Assembly (NCBI GenBank): GCA_027604505.1
Contig: JADIIX010000002.1
Location: 326,364 to 390,363 of the forward strand
Direction: 5' to 3'
From: Gonapodya sp. JEL0774
Lineage: Eukaryota; Monoblepharomycota; Monoblepharidomycetes; Monoblepharidales; Gonapodyaceae
Length of the DNA: 64,000 nt
A program made the translations under genes and the position numbers. Below are positions 33,801 through 47,688 of this stretch, one piece after another. The notes under the pieces are model-generated. The model was not told where the DNA came from. It saw only the letters and a program-made list of their open reading frames with translations, and did not search any database. Position 1 is the first letter of the stretch, and each line of letters opens with the position of its first letter.

Positions 33801-36800
33801 TCCAAGACGGAACAGTTCGCGCCTGATGAAAGACTCTAAAAGGTGTGTTTCAAAAAAATCTTCCAGAAGGTGTAATCTCACTCTGTGCTCGAAAGCGACG
33901 TCAATATCGTAAAGTTCCAACAATTGCAGAAGCCTGGGGAAACGGCCGATCGCCTCTTCTCGTGACTGTGCCATTCCGACAAATACTTTGTCCATGAGGA
34001 TATTTGCGTATCGATGGCGCTCCTTGTATACGTCAAGATCTCGCTACAGCATTTATGAGGCTTTCAGTCACTACCTCACAAACATATTGTTGGACCTTAC
34101 CTTGTCTTCAGCACTTTCTAACCATCTCAGGGTGCGATCGCAGAGCCTGGCAAGCTGGAGTTGAGCTCGACTCAGAAGTTTCACCTTGTAACTGTATTAT
34201 TGGCTCAACGAAATATTCCCGCGTATTCTTTTCATCCTTACCTCCACAATTTGACTGGGCTCGGTGCTCGCGACGTTGACAGACTGGTATAGACTGTTAA
34301 ATTCATTTGTTTGAATAAGACTGGCGAATTCATCTGAGGAGTTCGGAATATTTGCTAGGATTCCTCCCTGCCTTGCATCAACTTTTTCGGCAGCGTTTCG
34401 GTAGCCCGTGAAAGCAACAGTTAAAGAATCCGGGTTCACGAGAGGGTCCACAAGAGCATCATAGCACTCCGCTTCTGTCATGAGAACTTGCATCATTACT
34501 GTTTGGTTCCTCTGACTGGATAAATCATTCTGTTCGGGGACAGAGTAATACACATGTTATGAGCTCTCAACGCTGGTCCGCACTTGAGACGCATCCTACC
34601 TTTGCTCGTCCAAGCAATTCTAGAAGTGCAACGACCGCGCTTGCCCTTGATTGGGCAATATCCGACGAGTCCATATTTTGCGTCTGGTTCAAAACTCGCT
34701 GGAGATTTAGTTTCACGCGTTGCATGGTGTTCTCTATTCGATCGTGCCCAAGCGACCGAGCCACTTTGAGTAGGTCGTGGCCCCACTGAAATGCATTCCC
34801 GAGAAGTGCCGCTTCTGCCTCTTGAACATAGAAATCGCGTTTCATGGTACTAATGTCCACAGCTGTGGTTGTGAGCGTTTCCACAGGTTGGCCATTGAAA
34901 TTGGGGTCCACGTCCATGACCCCGAGACTGCGGACATCCAGCGTTTCCAGATACCTGATTCTGGCACCGATAACGCTATCCCATGATTCAATTGAATCTG
35001 ACTCCAACGGAAACCTATATGTGGATGAAAGGTCTGCAAAACATTTAAAGCATGCCACATTCTCCGAGCAATACCAACCGAGTCTTCCAGGCCGCTAATT
35101 TTCCGTTCAAGAGGCTCAAATTTTGGACATCCGACTTCATCTTCAAATCATCCTCAAAATCCAAAAACTCAAAAGCTTCCCTCACCTGTCAAAGAAGATT
35201 CAAGAATTGGTTATTGAGAGTAAAATTTTAACAACTCTTCTCACTCTCTGAAGCTGGCCAAGCAAATTGCGCCTGGGCAACACCGCCGACGGATGCAGCT
35301 GTGCGAAGTGACGTAGGAAGCCATCCAAGGCTTGTTGGGAATAAAATCGCCCACGAAGAGAATCGCCCGCGGTTATATACGTCTCAGCAAGATCTGTTAT
35401 GTGTGGCAAATAAAATATTGTTACGTTGACCATCTTTGAGTCCGAAAATGGCTCACCCGACGGATAGAATTGTCCAAGGAAGTCCCTAAAAGCTCATGGA
35501 AAAGAAGAATTGATCGCCAAAACACAGATCCAAATGGGGAACCCCTAGAAGGCTCTAACCTCTTATTTTCGTCCGTGAGAGCGTCGTCGAGAAATTTGCT
35601 GAAGTTTTCGGAAGCTCTTTCGTCTCCTTTGTTGCGCAAATGACTGCGAATGTAGTATTTGAGGTAGACATCCTGAAGTCCGTGGTGCAGTGAGACGAAT
35701 CGACGGACGGACAGATTAGAAGAATCTCACTTTGTTGCTGTCTTCCCATATGTCCTCGACGTCTTCGGTGAACGTAGCCAGGACTTTCCACTCTCCGAGT
35801 CTCATACACACATCCATAAAGTTTTCCACGAGAAACCTCCGCTATTACCAAAGAGATCGTCGCCTGGCACTTAATAAAGGTGCTAAATCTCATTGACATA
35901 CCTGGAATTCTTCTGTGGATTCAGAGAGAGATTGAAATTGTTCCTTCAAACTCTCAAAGGCACCCTCTAAATTCCCTGCAATTTCTGCGTCCACAGATTT
36001 TTGATAGGAAGATCCCGGACTTGCAAGTTTTGACTCGGCAGTAGCTCGGACAATATCCAAGTCTCCCATGCGGCGATATAGAGAGGCAACATGAAGCCAG
36101 TCTGCAACCCCAGTTCTTCGCCCTTCGGTGTTCGAACGTGCTCTCTTTGTGCCTTACACAGAAGAGCGCAGCAGGCCGATGAACTAGATACTGGTTATGC
36201 TATTGAGTATTCACTTACTTGGTTGCACCGAAACACCCTCCATCATGATGGCTTCGGCAGTCACTATTCCAATGTCATAGGTAATCGCATCCCGGTTGCT
36301 AGATGCAACGAGATTCACGGGACTGCGCAGTGCTTGGATTTCGAGCATCACTCGCTGGATTGATGACAAGTTAGTTACGTTCACAAGAGAATCAGATCGC
36401 CATTTATTCTGCTTACTGTGACCGATGCCACAACAGGAGGATGAACACAAGTCCGTAAAATAAACTCCAATGCACCAGCGAGTTGATTTTTAAAGTTCGT
36501 AGCTTCGTCGTTCTGAGAAGCAGGAGTTGCTTAAAGAGTGTTGAAGAATTGCTCAAACTCTTCTTACCGTGAATTCATTCTCAACTTCTTTGCAAACACC
36601 AATGACAATCTGCAAAAACACATGTGAAGCAATACCGGTATCGAGGGTGGCCAGCGTCTGAAGTGGAAGAAGAAGATGGCTGTTCGGGATTGAGATATCC
36701 GGCAGATCTCCAAATCGGTATCGCCGGGTCAAATTTACACCGCGTTCACGAATATCTTTCTGTTGAACCAAATGGAATGTCTGAAATCCGATTTTTTAAA

Positions 36801-39800
36801 TCCGATGTGGCAAACGTATACCTCCAGAACTTGCCGTCGCAAGTCCACACTCTTCCGAATGCCAGCGCGCCTTGCGAATGCTTGCTCGTCCTTCAGTCGG
36901 CCCCTCTTCTCGAATCTCCGTCGTAAACTCGAAAATTCCGATTCACGTTGAAGTTGTGTTTGTTGTTTCCTCGGTATAGAAGTCATTACCTGCGGACCCA
37001 TCGCTCCGCCGAGACTTGAATTGGTTAAACTGTTACTCATTGCTTCGAGGCTTTGGCGCGCTGTCGTCCCATTGGATAGTAGAGATTAATCGTTTATGTT
37101 GGTATCAGTCATCCGTGATACGGGTAACACACCAAGATCAATAGTTGGGGTAAAGGCGAGGGGTACGGCTTGGCTATCCCGCACGCCAGCGATTGGAAGG
37201 AAACGAACATTTGTCTAGAATCGAAGGAAAGAGGCACTTGAGTGTTGCCACATTTTAAGATGCAACAAAAACGAAAGTGCGAACTTGACTCTGTGATGGC
37301 GCGAACAGAGGCTGGAGCGAAGACTGCGCCGCTGAACCGACAACCATACTCCACTCATGGAATGTTGCATTAGGCAGACCATCTTTGAAAAGTGGATCCT
37401 CGTACTCCCGCGAGAATGCTGCCAAGCCAAGAAGAAGGTATGTTGCCTGCTTGAGGAACAAAGCACTATGTTGGGCAAAATACAGATCCCTGCAAACGAG
37501 CTAATATGAACTGGTGTGACTTTCATCTGCAAAAAAATTCACTACTTGCTTGGTTATTTGAGCCAGAGCGCCTGGTACTTCACGTCTCAAAAATGTGTTC
37601 CAATAAGCGGTCACGCTACTTCTGAGTTTTGTGCTCGGATCTGTCAGACCCCGGAGCAAAATGGCTCTAAGTTGCAGCTTAATAGGGTCACTGAAGCGAT
37701 CTCTTTCAGCAATTGCGTTGACGAGCCCATAGAATGCTGTACGACACGTTGTGGACGGGTGGTCGGTGAAAATACCAGCAATTTGGGGTAGCATTTGTTG
37801 TAAGGTGACTTCGTCAAACTCCCCAACAAACTGCAAAAGGACCCCCAATGCAGCGGCCTGCACCATGTCATCTCGATGAATCAAACTCGACATCAAAAAC
37901 CGACTTTTGAGTGCTCCAAAGATATTTTCGGAATCTGGCGATCGGGCCAAAATCTGCAGGGCGAGCGCTTTGTCTTCTCCACGATTAAGGCTGGGAAACA
38001 TGAACAGAACCGTCGAGGAGTGTTCTTGCGCAATAGGAAGGTATTCTCGAGATACGTGGTAGAGAAGCATCAAGTATCGATATCGCTGATTCTTATCTTG
38101 ATGTACATCTGCAATCTGTGAGAACAGCTTCGCATGAGAGTTCAGAATCGAATTGACATTTCGACAAGTCAACTTGCCACACGAAACAGAAGTTCACGTA
38201 ACGGAGTATCCTCTGGTTCTTTGGACAACCAAAGACCAGCGACCTGCAGAGGAAGCGAGAATGTTGATCCAATCACCACATGACACCCCACGACTGTCAG
38301 GTTCTCACATATGCCGCAGATAGATATTCACGCTTAGATGCTGCCTTAAGTTTTTCGCACAAGAGCTGAAAGAGCCGCTCTTTCGAGTTACTGTTGGGCG
38401 AGGAAATTGTCTCTTTATCCATTGAAGGAACGACACCATTAGCTAAAAAGGCATTCAATAGTGTAATTCCAGTGACGCATGATGGATCGTTTTCAATATA
38501 ACGGGTCAAGTCAGCCTGATAACATTTGCGAAGCATCACCGATACTACAAGCAAGTTACATCGAGAATTGAAAACAACAATAGCACTCACGCTTGGAAGA
38601 AACAAGGAAGTTTTCCACAATTCGACAAACTCTTGAACAATTTTCACGTTTGTTTTTGTTATCTGAGTTTCGTTGGGCACATACACATTCTGGACAAGGA
38701 AGTGCTACCAGTTCGGAGGCAGGTATGGCAATTGGGAAAAATGACACACTGGAGTAATTGGACATGGAAGACCCACAAGAAAATCGTTCACCACCGTCTT
38801 GTCGTCTGGAACGGCTCTTGAAATTGACCACGAGAGTACAAGAATACATCTGAAGAAAAAAGCGTTGCGTTTTAGGTCGATTCGCGATCTTGATGCCTCA
38901 GTCACATACAGGTCTACAACGTAATAATTGATACCTTGTCCAAATCGCTCTGAGTCAACCACCATTCGCATGAGGACTGGAACCCAGTCGTTTGCATGAG
39001 CTGGTAATGAGAATACAAGTGAAATAGTAGATGAGTGTAGAGTTTCGGCACCTTCAATACCCACATTCAAAAGCATCGGGAAAATTTATGATAATTTTGA
39101 CAAGAAAGAGACGAACGTTCACGTGTGTCTCAGACGAATTGACCTCCTTGTATATCTCATCCATCCAAACTGTTGATTTTCACACAGTGTGTGACATAAA
39201 TAGGGACACATCATCGACAAAACTCAAGATCAACATCTCACCTGGCCTTTTGCCGCCAATTACACCGCTCGCCAAAGGAAATCTCTTACGAAGATTCCAT
39301 ATCAGATCCAAAACAGAACGCATACAAGGATTGCTGTTGATTGGGTCAACTTCTATCAGGTCAAAAGGTCTGAACACAAATGATACACAAAATTGCGCGG
39401 TTCCTTAACAACCCGAATTCCCCAAAGCATATCACTTCACTGACCGATGAGTCTTCACATTCTCAGTTGCTGGAGCCGGGGAATTCTCCAAGGTCGGAGA
39501 ACTGGTCTGGGAAGGGGCACTTGACGGCACAAATGGCACATTGTCAGCGAGCGATGAGTTCGATAGATATGCTGAGGGAAGGTAGTTTCGATTCGATCGA
39601 CCAGTTTGTGTCTTGGCTGACGGAGCATCTATTCTTGCGCGATACTCGTCGAATTTGGCTCGCAAAAATTTGGCGGGCTGTTCCCTGTCAAGTCGCATTT
39701 CAACAGTTGTGTCAACTAAGTGCCTCCAGATTGTTGTACGGGTCTCCTTCTTGACCTTTACCAGAACATCAGGCTTTCTATCATATTTGACGAGTGCTCA

Positions 39801-42800
39801 CACTTACCCTAAACAACAGCTCGAAAAAAGGTTGTTCGTTGGTCACTTTCACTGCATCCGCAAACGATGTTTCGGAGAAATGTAAGAAGCAAGCATTCCA
39901 CCCACCAACCAGAGATGACACGCACCTATCACATTGGCAACACAGATAAATGCACTCTGGTGCATATCCAAAGCTTCTGCAGATGACTATTTCGGCATGT
40001 GTTCAAACCCGAGGAGATGCCTTCCAACAAGCCACGACATGACGGCTCACCCCCTTCTCAAAAATTGCCCCATATGAGATTCGCGTGACAAAGCTCACGA
40101 ACTTTTGGCTTGAATTCCATTTTGAGCCAAGCTTTTCAAAATTTGCGGGAGAGAGCCCCGCTGAGACAGCGTGCAATGTCAACAAGGACGACGTAAGACA
40201 ACATCATGTTAAAACGTAATAACATAAACTTATCTCCAGAACGTCAAAACAACATGCTTTCAGTTGAAACAACACCAGGCCCGGAGTTCCAGATGGCTGT
40301 GTAGCTTGAATTGTTGAAGCGACTTTGCCAACATGCTGTGCATAAACATTGTTGTCAATGCTGAAATCGTGTTTGGGACAACGCTAAGGTTACTCACCTC
40401 CCTCATCACGCCCAACAATGTTTCTTCACTCGGAATTGATCGTATCACACTCGTCAGTATGTTTCTTACCAATCTTCGTCGCGTATCTATGGGTTTCTCT
40501 TCATCCCACAAAAATCTTGACCACAATAATGTGAGCTGACTCATGCGATTACTCGTGAAGAGATAAGAATTGTGTACGAACTCGCAACAAAACTCCAGCA
40601 AGTCGGTCTGATGTTGGGACGTCATCACTTTCACCAATGAGGGAATCGCACGCGCAACTCTGTCCAGGAATGCGTGATCTGCTATTCTGCACACTTGCCT
40701 GATCACGACTTTCCAGAGCGATATCCAGCCACCGTTCGAAGCAATCGAGTTCATCACCTTGTGAATCTGAAAACTTGAGTATCACGAAAAACCAACTGGT
40801 TCTCAAACAATTACCTTCCCGAAGCACATATCAAGCTCACTCTGCTTCTCCAGTGGAAGGGAATCAAAGTCGTTGCGTCTTATATCGAGAGAATCCACCA
40901 ATTTCGTCACTGCGGCACTTATTGAAACAAAACCCTTGCGGAAAAGATTTTTAGACCACCTTTGCACCCATCGTCGCTGCCAGTCAACAAACCTCATCGT
41001 CAAAGAAAAAGGACACCAATTCTAAGGCGTCTGCTTTATATCCCATCGGCACATCCGATTCAAAAAAGGTCAGAACCCTGTTCACCAAAAACCGACCGAA
41101 CTCAGAGCTTAGGTGTTGTTTGACCATCTTCTGGTTTAGGTTCAGAAATTTGCGCATGAAATCCAAAGACGGTCGGTCGATGCGAAAGTGAAGACTCTTA
41201 TAGAAAGGTGGATCCCGAGAGAAGTCTTGGAAAAACTTGCTTGCGGCGATTGATTTCGCGGAAAGTGGGAGCGCCATTATATGATCTAAAGCAGAACACA
41301 TAATATTGAGAAAAAAGACACTGGACCAGGCGTTCTGAAGCTCAGCATCAGCAGTGTAACGATCAAGATTCGATGCAAATTCTCTACTGATCACGTTACT
41401 GTATGTGCTGAAAAAAGATGATGCAACTCTATCGGATTGGGATGAGGAACCAAGCACATCCTGTTGCACAAACGCAGCAAGTAAGCATTGAGCAATCCAA
41501 AAAGTAGTCACTCCACTTGACCTCAACAAGGTGCTCAGTTATCAAACGCCTCCTTGCGACAGAATAATCGAAACACACGCACAAAATCGCATTTCCAAGT
41601 CGGACATAAGAGGGATCGAGCTGCATCCTGAGGGACTGTACCTTCTCCAGCAAAACACTTGCTAGTTTGCCCACGTCTACAACTTTCAAAATTGTCTCTT
41701 CCGCAAGGTCCAAACTCTGAAGAAGACCAATGCGTTCGAACGCAAACGCCATGTCTAAGACGTTCAGGGGTGAAACTTGCAATTCCCAAACTCGTTGACT
41801 CTGCAAGATGTTACGAGCCGCCACAAAAAAATAATTCATTCCATTGGGAAAACGATGCCTTAAAACCGGCAGAAGCTCCCGAATCAGATGCTTTGCGGAA
41901 TCCCTTGAATCCTTCGTTTCGCCACCAAAGTAGATGGCATCTGGTTCAAGAATGCACCTCGCGAGGACTGCAAACAGAGGTCCACGATAAAGTAGAATGC
42001 GAGCCATCTCGTGCTCAGACGCCTGCGGTAGCTTCCGAGCTAAAATGAGCGCCAATCGGAGCACCGCACTGAGAGCAATGCCCTTGCTGCCGGGATTCCC
42101 TTTCACTTTATGAAAGGAGATATCATCCCTCCATACACCTCCATCGTCGCTATCTCCTCGCCCAAGACATGCATTCAGGAACGATTCGCACCGTTCAAAG
42201 AACAGTGAACTCCCGTCCCGAGCAAAATCTCGACTTAACAGGGCGTCGTGGAAGAGCAGGAACCCATATCCTTGCCATGCCCAAATAAGATTTGGTAAAA
42301 GCCACAAAGTGCAGCTAACGAGATCCTTGAAAACGAACCTTCCGCAGACACAATGAGCCACTCCAACATTGACGATTGCTCCGCTTCCAAAACCTTAACA
42401 ACCAAATGCGAATCTGTCACCATGCCATTCCCAATCCAGTCTCGTAGTTTGGGCCCATCTGATGGAAGACCAGTCACAAAATTACCTCTTTCGCAATTTG
42501 AAACCCAGGTGCCAAAACTCACTCTTCAAGAGAGGAACGAACGACAGAGCAAACTGCATACAAGCACGGGAAAACTCTCGTTCCTTACTTCCAAATCCCT
42601 TGAAAAGCCATTCGACAAGGGATCCTAGGTCTACACGCTCCCCAAGCTCGTGGATCGTACGTCTGTCACCAGAATCGTCCAAAAATTCACTTTTGGCTTT
42701 TAATATGATCTTCTCGCAGTGACGAAGAGCATCTTTCGCCAGTCTCGCAGTTTCTGTGTAGTTAACATAGGTCGTTTCAAATTGCGGTTGAGCACGTTCT

Positions 42801-45800
42801 CGCTTGTTCCTCACCAAGTTCTTCACTATCTTTGTCAGATAAACGAAGTGAGATCATGAAATGGTAAAATATATCGATTGTATATAATCGGAGGAGAGAT
42901 CGTTCTTCGCGAAAGATGGTGTAAAGTTTGTTGAACGTTACCGCTACAAATTGCATGTACTTGAGAAGCAGTGGAAAGCAATATGCGAAACATCAACTAC
43001 CTGCTCCAAGACGTTTGAAAGGAGATTGGTCCTTGCAAAGAAGAAAGAGCCGTAGAAACAGGGATTTGGCATTGATAACTTCACTGTCCTAAATGGAAAT
43101 GGTACCAACCGTCTCATTTAGGTCCGATCAAAAGCGACAAGGAAGACGAATCATTTCACCTGAGCTGTCCGCTTGATGGACCAACGGAGAAACTCTGCAA
43201 GACACTCCCCACCAAACTCCCGCAACTGACCCCTTCCCGACACGGCTTCGATACAAGCGTTCAACATGATAACTGTATCACTGGACTCAAACTTCTGGTT
43301 ATTGGTGAACCAATGGATCATTTCCGTCATCAGTGGCCGGAATAATGCTCGAGTAACTGCATCAGTGTCGACGGCTAGTCGAAGGATCACGGGGAGAAGT
43401 TTCTGATAATAACTTGACAATCTTCCCTGAAGCACATTTGTAAGAGTTACGAGGGTGAAGATGACACGATCGAAAATAGATGTTGAGTCATACTTTCGAT
43501 CCCTCCGCGGTTGCATCTTTCACACTGTGAGCGGATATTCCAATCATGTGCAGGATCATCGCATGGAGCAGCTCACAAGCGGCAACTTTGGTTTTTCTCT
43601 CAGGGGACTCCTCAGCAAGTTTGACGATTCGAGGCAACATTTCATCTGGGTAACGAAGTTCTATTCGTTCTTTTCAGGAACCGTTGCTGCATATTTCTCA
43701 GCTCACCATAATTAATGAGCACCTTCATAGTTGGAAAAGGAATGAAATAGTTGAGTTTTCTGTCAGTATCCCAAGCCAGTAAGCTCGTGTCCGTGGAGTA
43801 CTGGTTCTCCGGCATTACAAGCTGACTGTCTCCGCCTAGAGCACCAAGGAAAGAAGCAATCCTCCTTTGCAGTAATTTCAAAGTCGAATCTGTCTGTAAT
43901 CCAAATAGCACGGGTGGGTTAAGTGTGGTAGAGCGGAGAACTTGGACCGCAACCGAAAGTTCCACACACTTCGTTCGAACCATTCTGTGCCCACTTTGAG
44001 CTCTCCCTGGTCCTGGATGGGTTCTTGCTCGCGCTGGTTGATCTATTTTCCGGTTTGCTTCCAGTGACATCAAACTCGAAAATGTGAGAATCAGTAGCCA
44101 GGTAGGGATACAGCGACGGAAGGACCATTTTTAACATTCCTCGAATATGCGATGCAGGAAACCGATTGGTACAGCGTTCGAGGCACTCCACTCCCAGATT
44201 CGCCATCTCACTGCAACGTTTGTTTCAGAGATACTTCGGGTGTTCTGAAATATACGAAACAGACTCACGGATGCGTCAACCCCAGGTGGAATGCGGAGAT
44301 GAGCGGTTCGGCGATAGTCGCAAGCGTCAACAGTTCCGTCGGCGTTTGTAGAACGAATCTTAGGCACGCTGCAAGCAGATCACCCTGGAACAGTTTTATC
44401 CTCCCCAACACATTCATAAGTATCCTGGAGTATTGGGCATACGCCGTCTTGGTAATGCTGTCTGTACGTCCCGTTACCTCCCTGGACACTCTCTAGATAC
44501 AGTTGGATAGGTAAAATGAGTTGGTATCCAACACATATCGTGACACCCACGTCGCTATCGTGATCGAAAACGCCATCTTCCACCATGTCCTCGAAAACTC
44601 CATGTCTCGTGCAGATCTCCATGCAAAGTGCCAGAAGCTTGTAGAATCCAGAGACCAGGGGAAACTTACTGCTCATATCGCCCCAGGATTCTCCAGCCTG
44701 ACTGAGCCACCGCTTGAATTGAAAGTCTCTAACTTCTCCGAGAAAGCGACTGCAAAACTCTACGTAGTTCAGAAACAAGCTGAAGTCTTTCGGTTGGAGT
44801 GGTTGTAGTGAGGCTGGGTCCCCAGTTGGTGGCAATGTGGTTCGGTTCACTCTTTCAGTTATCCCTTCATCTGTCAACTCCAAAACGAAAGTTGTGAAAT
44901 CCAATCGCTCTGGAAACGTGATAATAACTTGCACTGCAAGGTCATACACTGATTCGAAAAAGTCCTCCCAAAGTTGCAACTCTTCGGGGCTATTGCTCAT
45001 TCGCTTCATGAGAACATCTGAAAACAATGACTTCCAGAACGTCATAAAAACTATGGATGATCGAGTCTGTGGTTCTGAGTCGGTATCGGTACTCTCTTCC
45101 AGAATCGGTTCCGAATCACCATTGCTATCATCAGCAATGAGGTTAGCCAGCGCCGGGTCGAAAGTTGGGTCATCTGCAGGATCCGCGGGTTTGTCAATCT
45201 TCGTTTCTGCCGTAGTCATCGACAGATCTTGTCCGTCATCAGCGGCATCCCTGGTTGCAACAATGTCGGTGCAGGTCAAGATCAGAACACGACTCGCTGC
45301 GTCGTGATCCCCAAGGTAAGACAAAATGCAGTAGAACAGCACACAGCACGCTTACCAATATTGGGCCAGAAGGTCCTCAAGAGATTCTTTTTATAGAAGG
45401 CAAAGAGAACTTCCTGGAATGCCAACGTCGCTGCATACCTAACCCGTGGGCCCAGTCGATAGAAGTTTAGGAACAACGCGCCACTCAAACGCTCTGTTCG
45501 ATGAAACAGACAGATCTCGTAAGAAGGAAGCTTTAGTTATGAGTGCAAGCCAAGTGAACGCACCAATTGTGCTAGACCCTGGAATATCCGCCTGGTCTAA
45601 TTCTACAATAACATGAGCAAAAGCCTGAAGGTACGAGCCGAGGTATTGCACCGCATCATCGGACACCTGCGTGGGATCTGAATAAAACAGGCTAACTGCC
45701 CGATCAAGGTGTAACAAAATATCGTTGATTCTGACACCATCCATTCCTTTGAGAGGTCGAGCCAGAGCACCAAAAGAGCGAACACAGAACGCAACATAGC

Positions 45801-47587
45801 GGGTATCAACTTCCTTGGAATCATTTTGCATTGGTTCTCGAAGGGCCGTTAGTAGGTTTGAAGCAAGAAACTGAAAAGAAACTGGAGAATCTGATGCAAA
45901 AGCTCATCAAGCAAAACTATCAAATTTTCACCTTCAAACATATCTTGAGCCGTTTTCTATCCGCAGACGGATCGTTCATAACAATTACCATCTTTCAGTA
46001 GAGAAGAAAAGTTCAGATAGGCATTTTCATCAGATCGAAAACAAAGTTTCCACTGACCTGGTTAATGTACTCGTCAAAAGCAGGTTGAGCGGCTTTCCTC
46101 AAATCTCGGTTCTGGTGACGAAATGAGTTTCGAAGATCATCGAATGTGGATTCGCATCTCTCGAAGATATTGGCGCGAATCAATCCCGCATGGCGAGTGA
46201 GAAAATTGAGACCCGCTGTTGGGAGTTTTGACCGTGTTAACGTGACGGACCTTGTGTACTTCGAACAAAAACTGCGACAGAACGAACACTTTAAGAAAGC
46301 GTAACTTTTCCGCTCCAAGCGATGTTTGTCAATAGCACTCCACACAAGACTTGTAATCTGTGATTTTTGCGTTACATCTTCGCGGCGCAGATTGTTTGCA
46401 CCGATGGATGGAATGTTAGCAAACCAAACCCTCACCGAGTAAATCCCACGAGCAAGTAAACATTATATTTGTGACGCAATTCAGAGCCCCCGCCTGCATC
46501 TTTTCCGATGCATCATCTTTTCCCTTGAGTTCGTCGGCAGTCTGGCAAACCCACGTGAGTAATTGGACCAGCTTTCTTGATTGCACCACGGACCCATGGT
46601 ATCGAGCAATGTTGGAAAGTAAAGTAAGCAACGAGACTTTGACTTTCAGAGAGAATTGAAAATTGCATTGTGATGAGACAGGTCACGCATCCTGTACACA
46701 AGTGGTGTCCCACCAGTGACTCCAAGCTTCTTGTTTAGGGTAACAAATTGGTTCGTTAGACTAAAATTTGTGGTCGAGTGGCGCAAATAATTGAGCTCGA
46801 CTTGCTGATATCCAACATACCAAGAAACTTACCGCTCGAACACATCACTGAGACCCAAATACTTGGGATCTGTCACAAGGCCATCCGTCTCAATTAGAGC
46901 AGAGAGGACGTCCAAACACCCGGTCTTTATTTTGTTGTTTTGGTCGACATTGTACAACACCCAACATGTGTCCTAGGCCATACAAGAGCACGAAGGCATG
47001 GAATCAAGCAGTTCCGGTAACAGTGCAGGAAGAATGCGCATCCATCGAAGAACTCTATGCGAGTACCAGTTGAGTGCAGGATCACCCACCTTAATGTATT
47101 TCACATAATCTGAGACAATGCTCCCAGCTCGCCGCACATGAATTTCCACAACGTGAAGCAGTATCTTGTTCGTATCTGCTTGACCTCCTCTCGTTGCGTC
47201 CACGAATTTCAAGGCACCCTCCGCCTTATCAAGAAGGATAGCACTCGCAACACCTAATTGATGTTCCACGATTAAGACGTAATTAACATATCAAAATGGG
47301 GCATCAGTGACAAGCATATGAAAACTACAGCGACGACATTAGATACCAAGGTCAGAGTCCGGCACTTCCTTCCAAAATACTTCAATGTCCTCGGCGAGGG
47401 ACTTTGGGTCGCTCACGTAACCCTTGGACGAATCATTTTTGCCAGTGGATCGGAATGATTCATTGAGAGATCGCAAGCTGGATTCCAGCCTTATTCGGGC
47501 AGTGCCCATTCCTGGTGGCGGTGGAGTTGGTGTATTCGAAGACGACCTCCACAGTTCAAACAACCCCCGTGCGAAGACTGCACTCAT
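30834..47587 (-). CDS. PRKDC: DNA-dependent protein kinase catalytic subunit (DNA-PKcs)-like PIKK
   Basis: A giant many-exon gene, likely near 4,000 residues from ATG 47587 to TAA 30834. Matches to DNA-PKcs run the whole length in order. In the HEAT region these are KDFSLFLNYVEFCSRF (about 44.78 kb), PLVSGFYKLLALC (44.65), MIHWFTNNQKFESSDTV (43.3) and FTDHPSTTCRTAFYGLVN (37.75). At the FAT start are RRYRFGDLPDISIPNSHLL and LLPLQTLATLD (36.7). The kinase has GQYNGFSKPDP (32.85), PKRLEIRGTDE, the Lys in FLVKVG (32.70), GEDLRQDQRIEQLFEIMN (32.62), catalytic loop GIGDRHLENH (31.87) and DFG in GRIVGIDFGHAFG (31.75), then TEQLPVPELIPFRLSP (31.65). The FATC tail ends QGWNPWL, where vertebrate DNA-PKcs ends in a WEPWM-type motif. 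All catalytic residues are intact, so an active kinase is expected. With Ku it should act in non-homologous end joining; Ku is not in this window. Many introns are 60-110 bp; not all junctions were resolved. Confidence 0.9.
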
Positions 47588-47688
47588 TGAGTGACTGGAT
47601 ACAAAACCGAATTGATTTTCATCAAGTTCGCAATAGAATACATTTGTCTATGGCAAATTCATTACATTGTGTTACCTGGTATACAGGA

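Noticed and set aside
30834-47587. Assignment of the giant gene to Tra1/TRRAP, ATM or TOR
   Set aside because: Tra1 lacks catalytic residues, whereas GDRHLEN and DFG are intact here. The HEAT, FAT and FATC landmarks match DNA-PKcs specifically.
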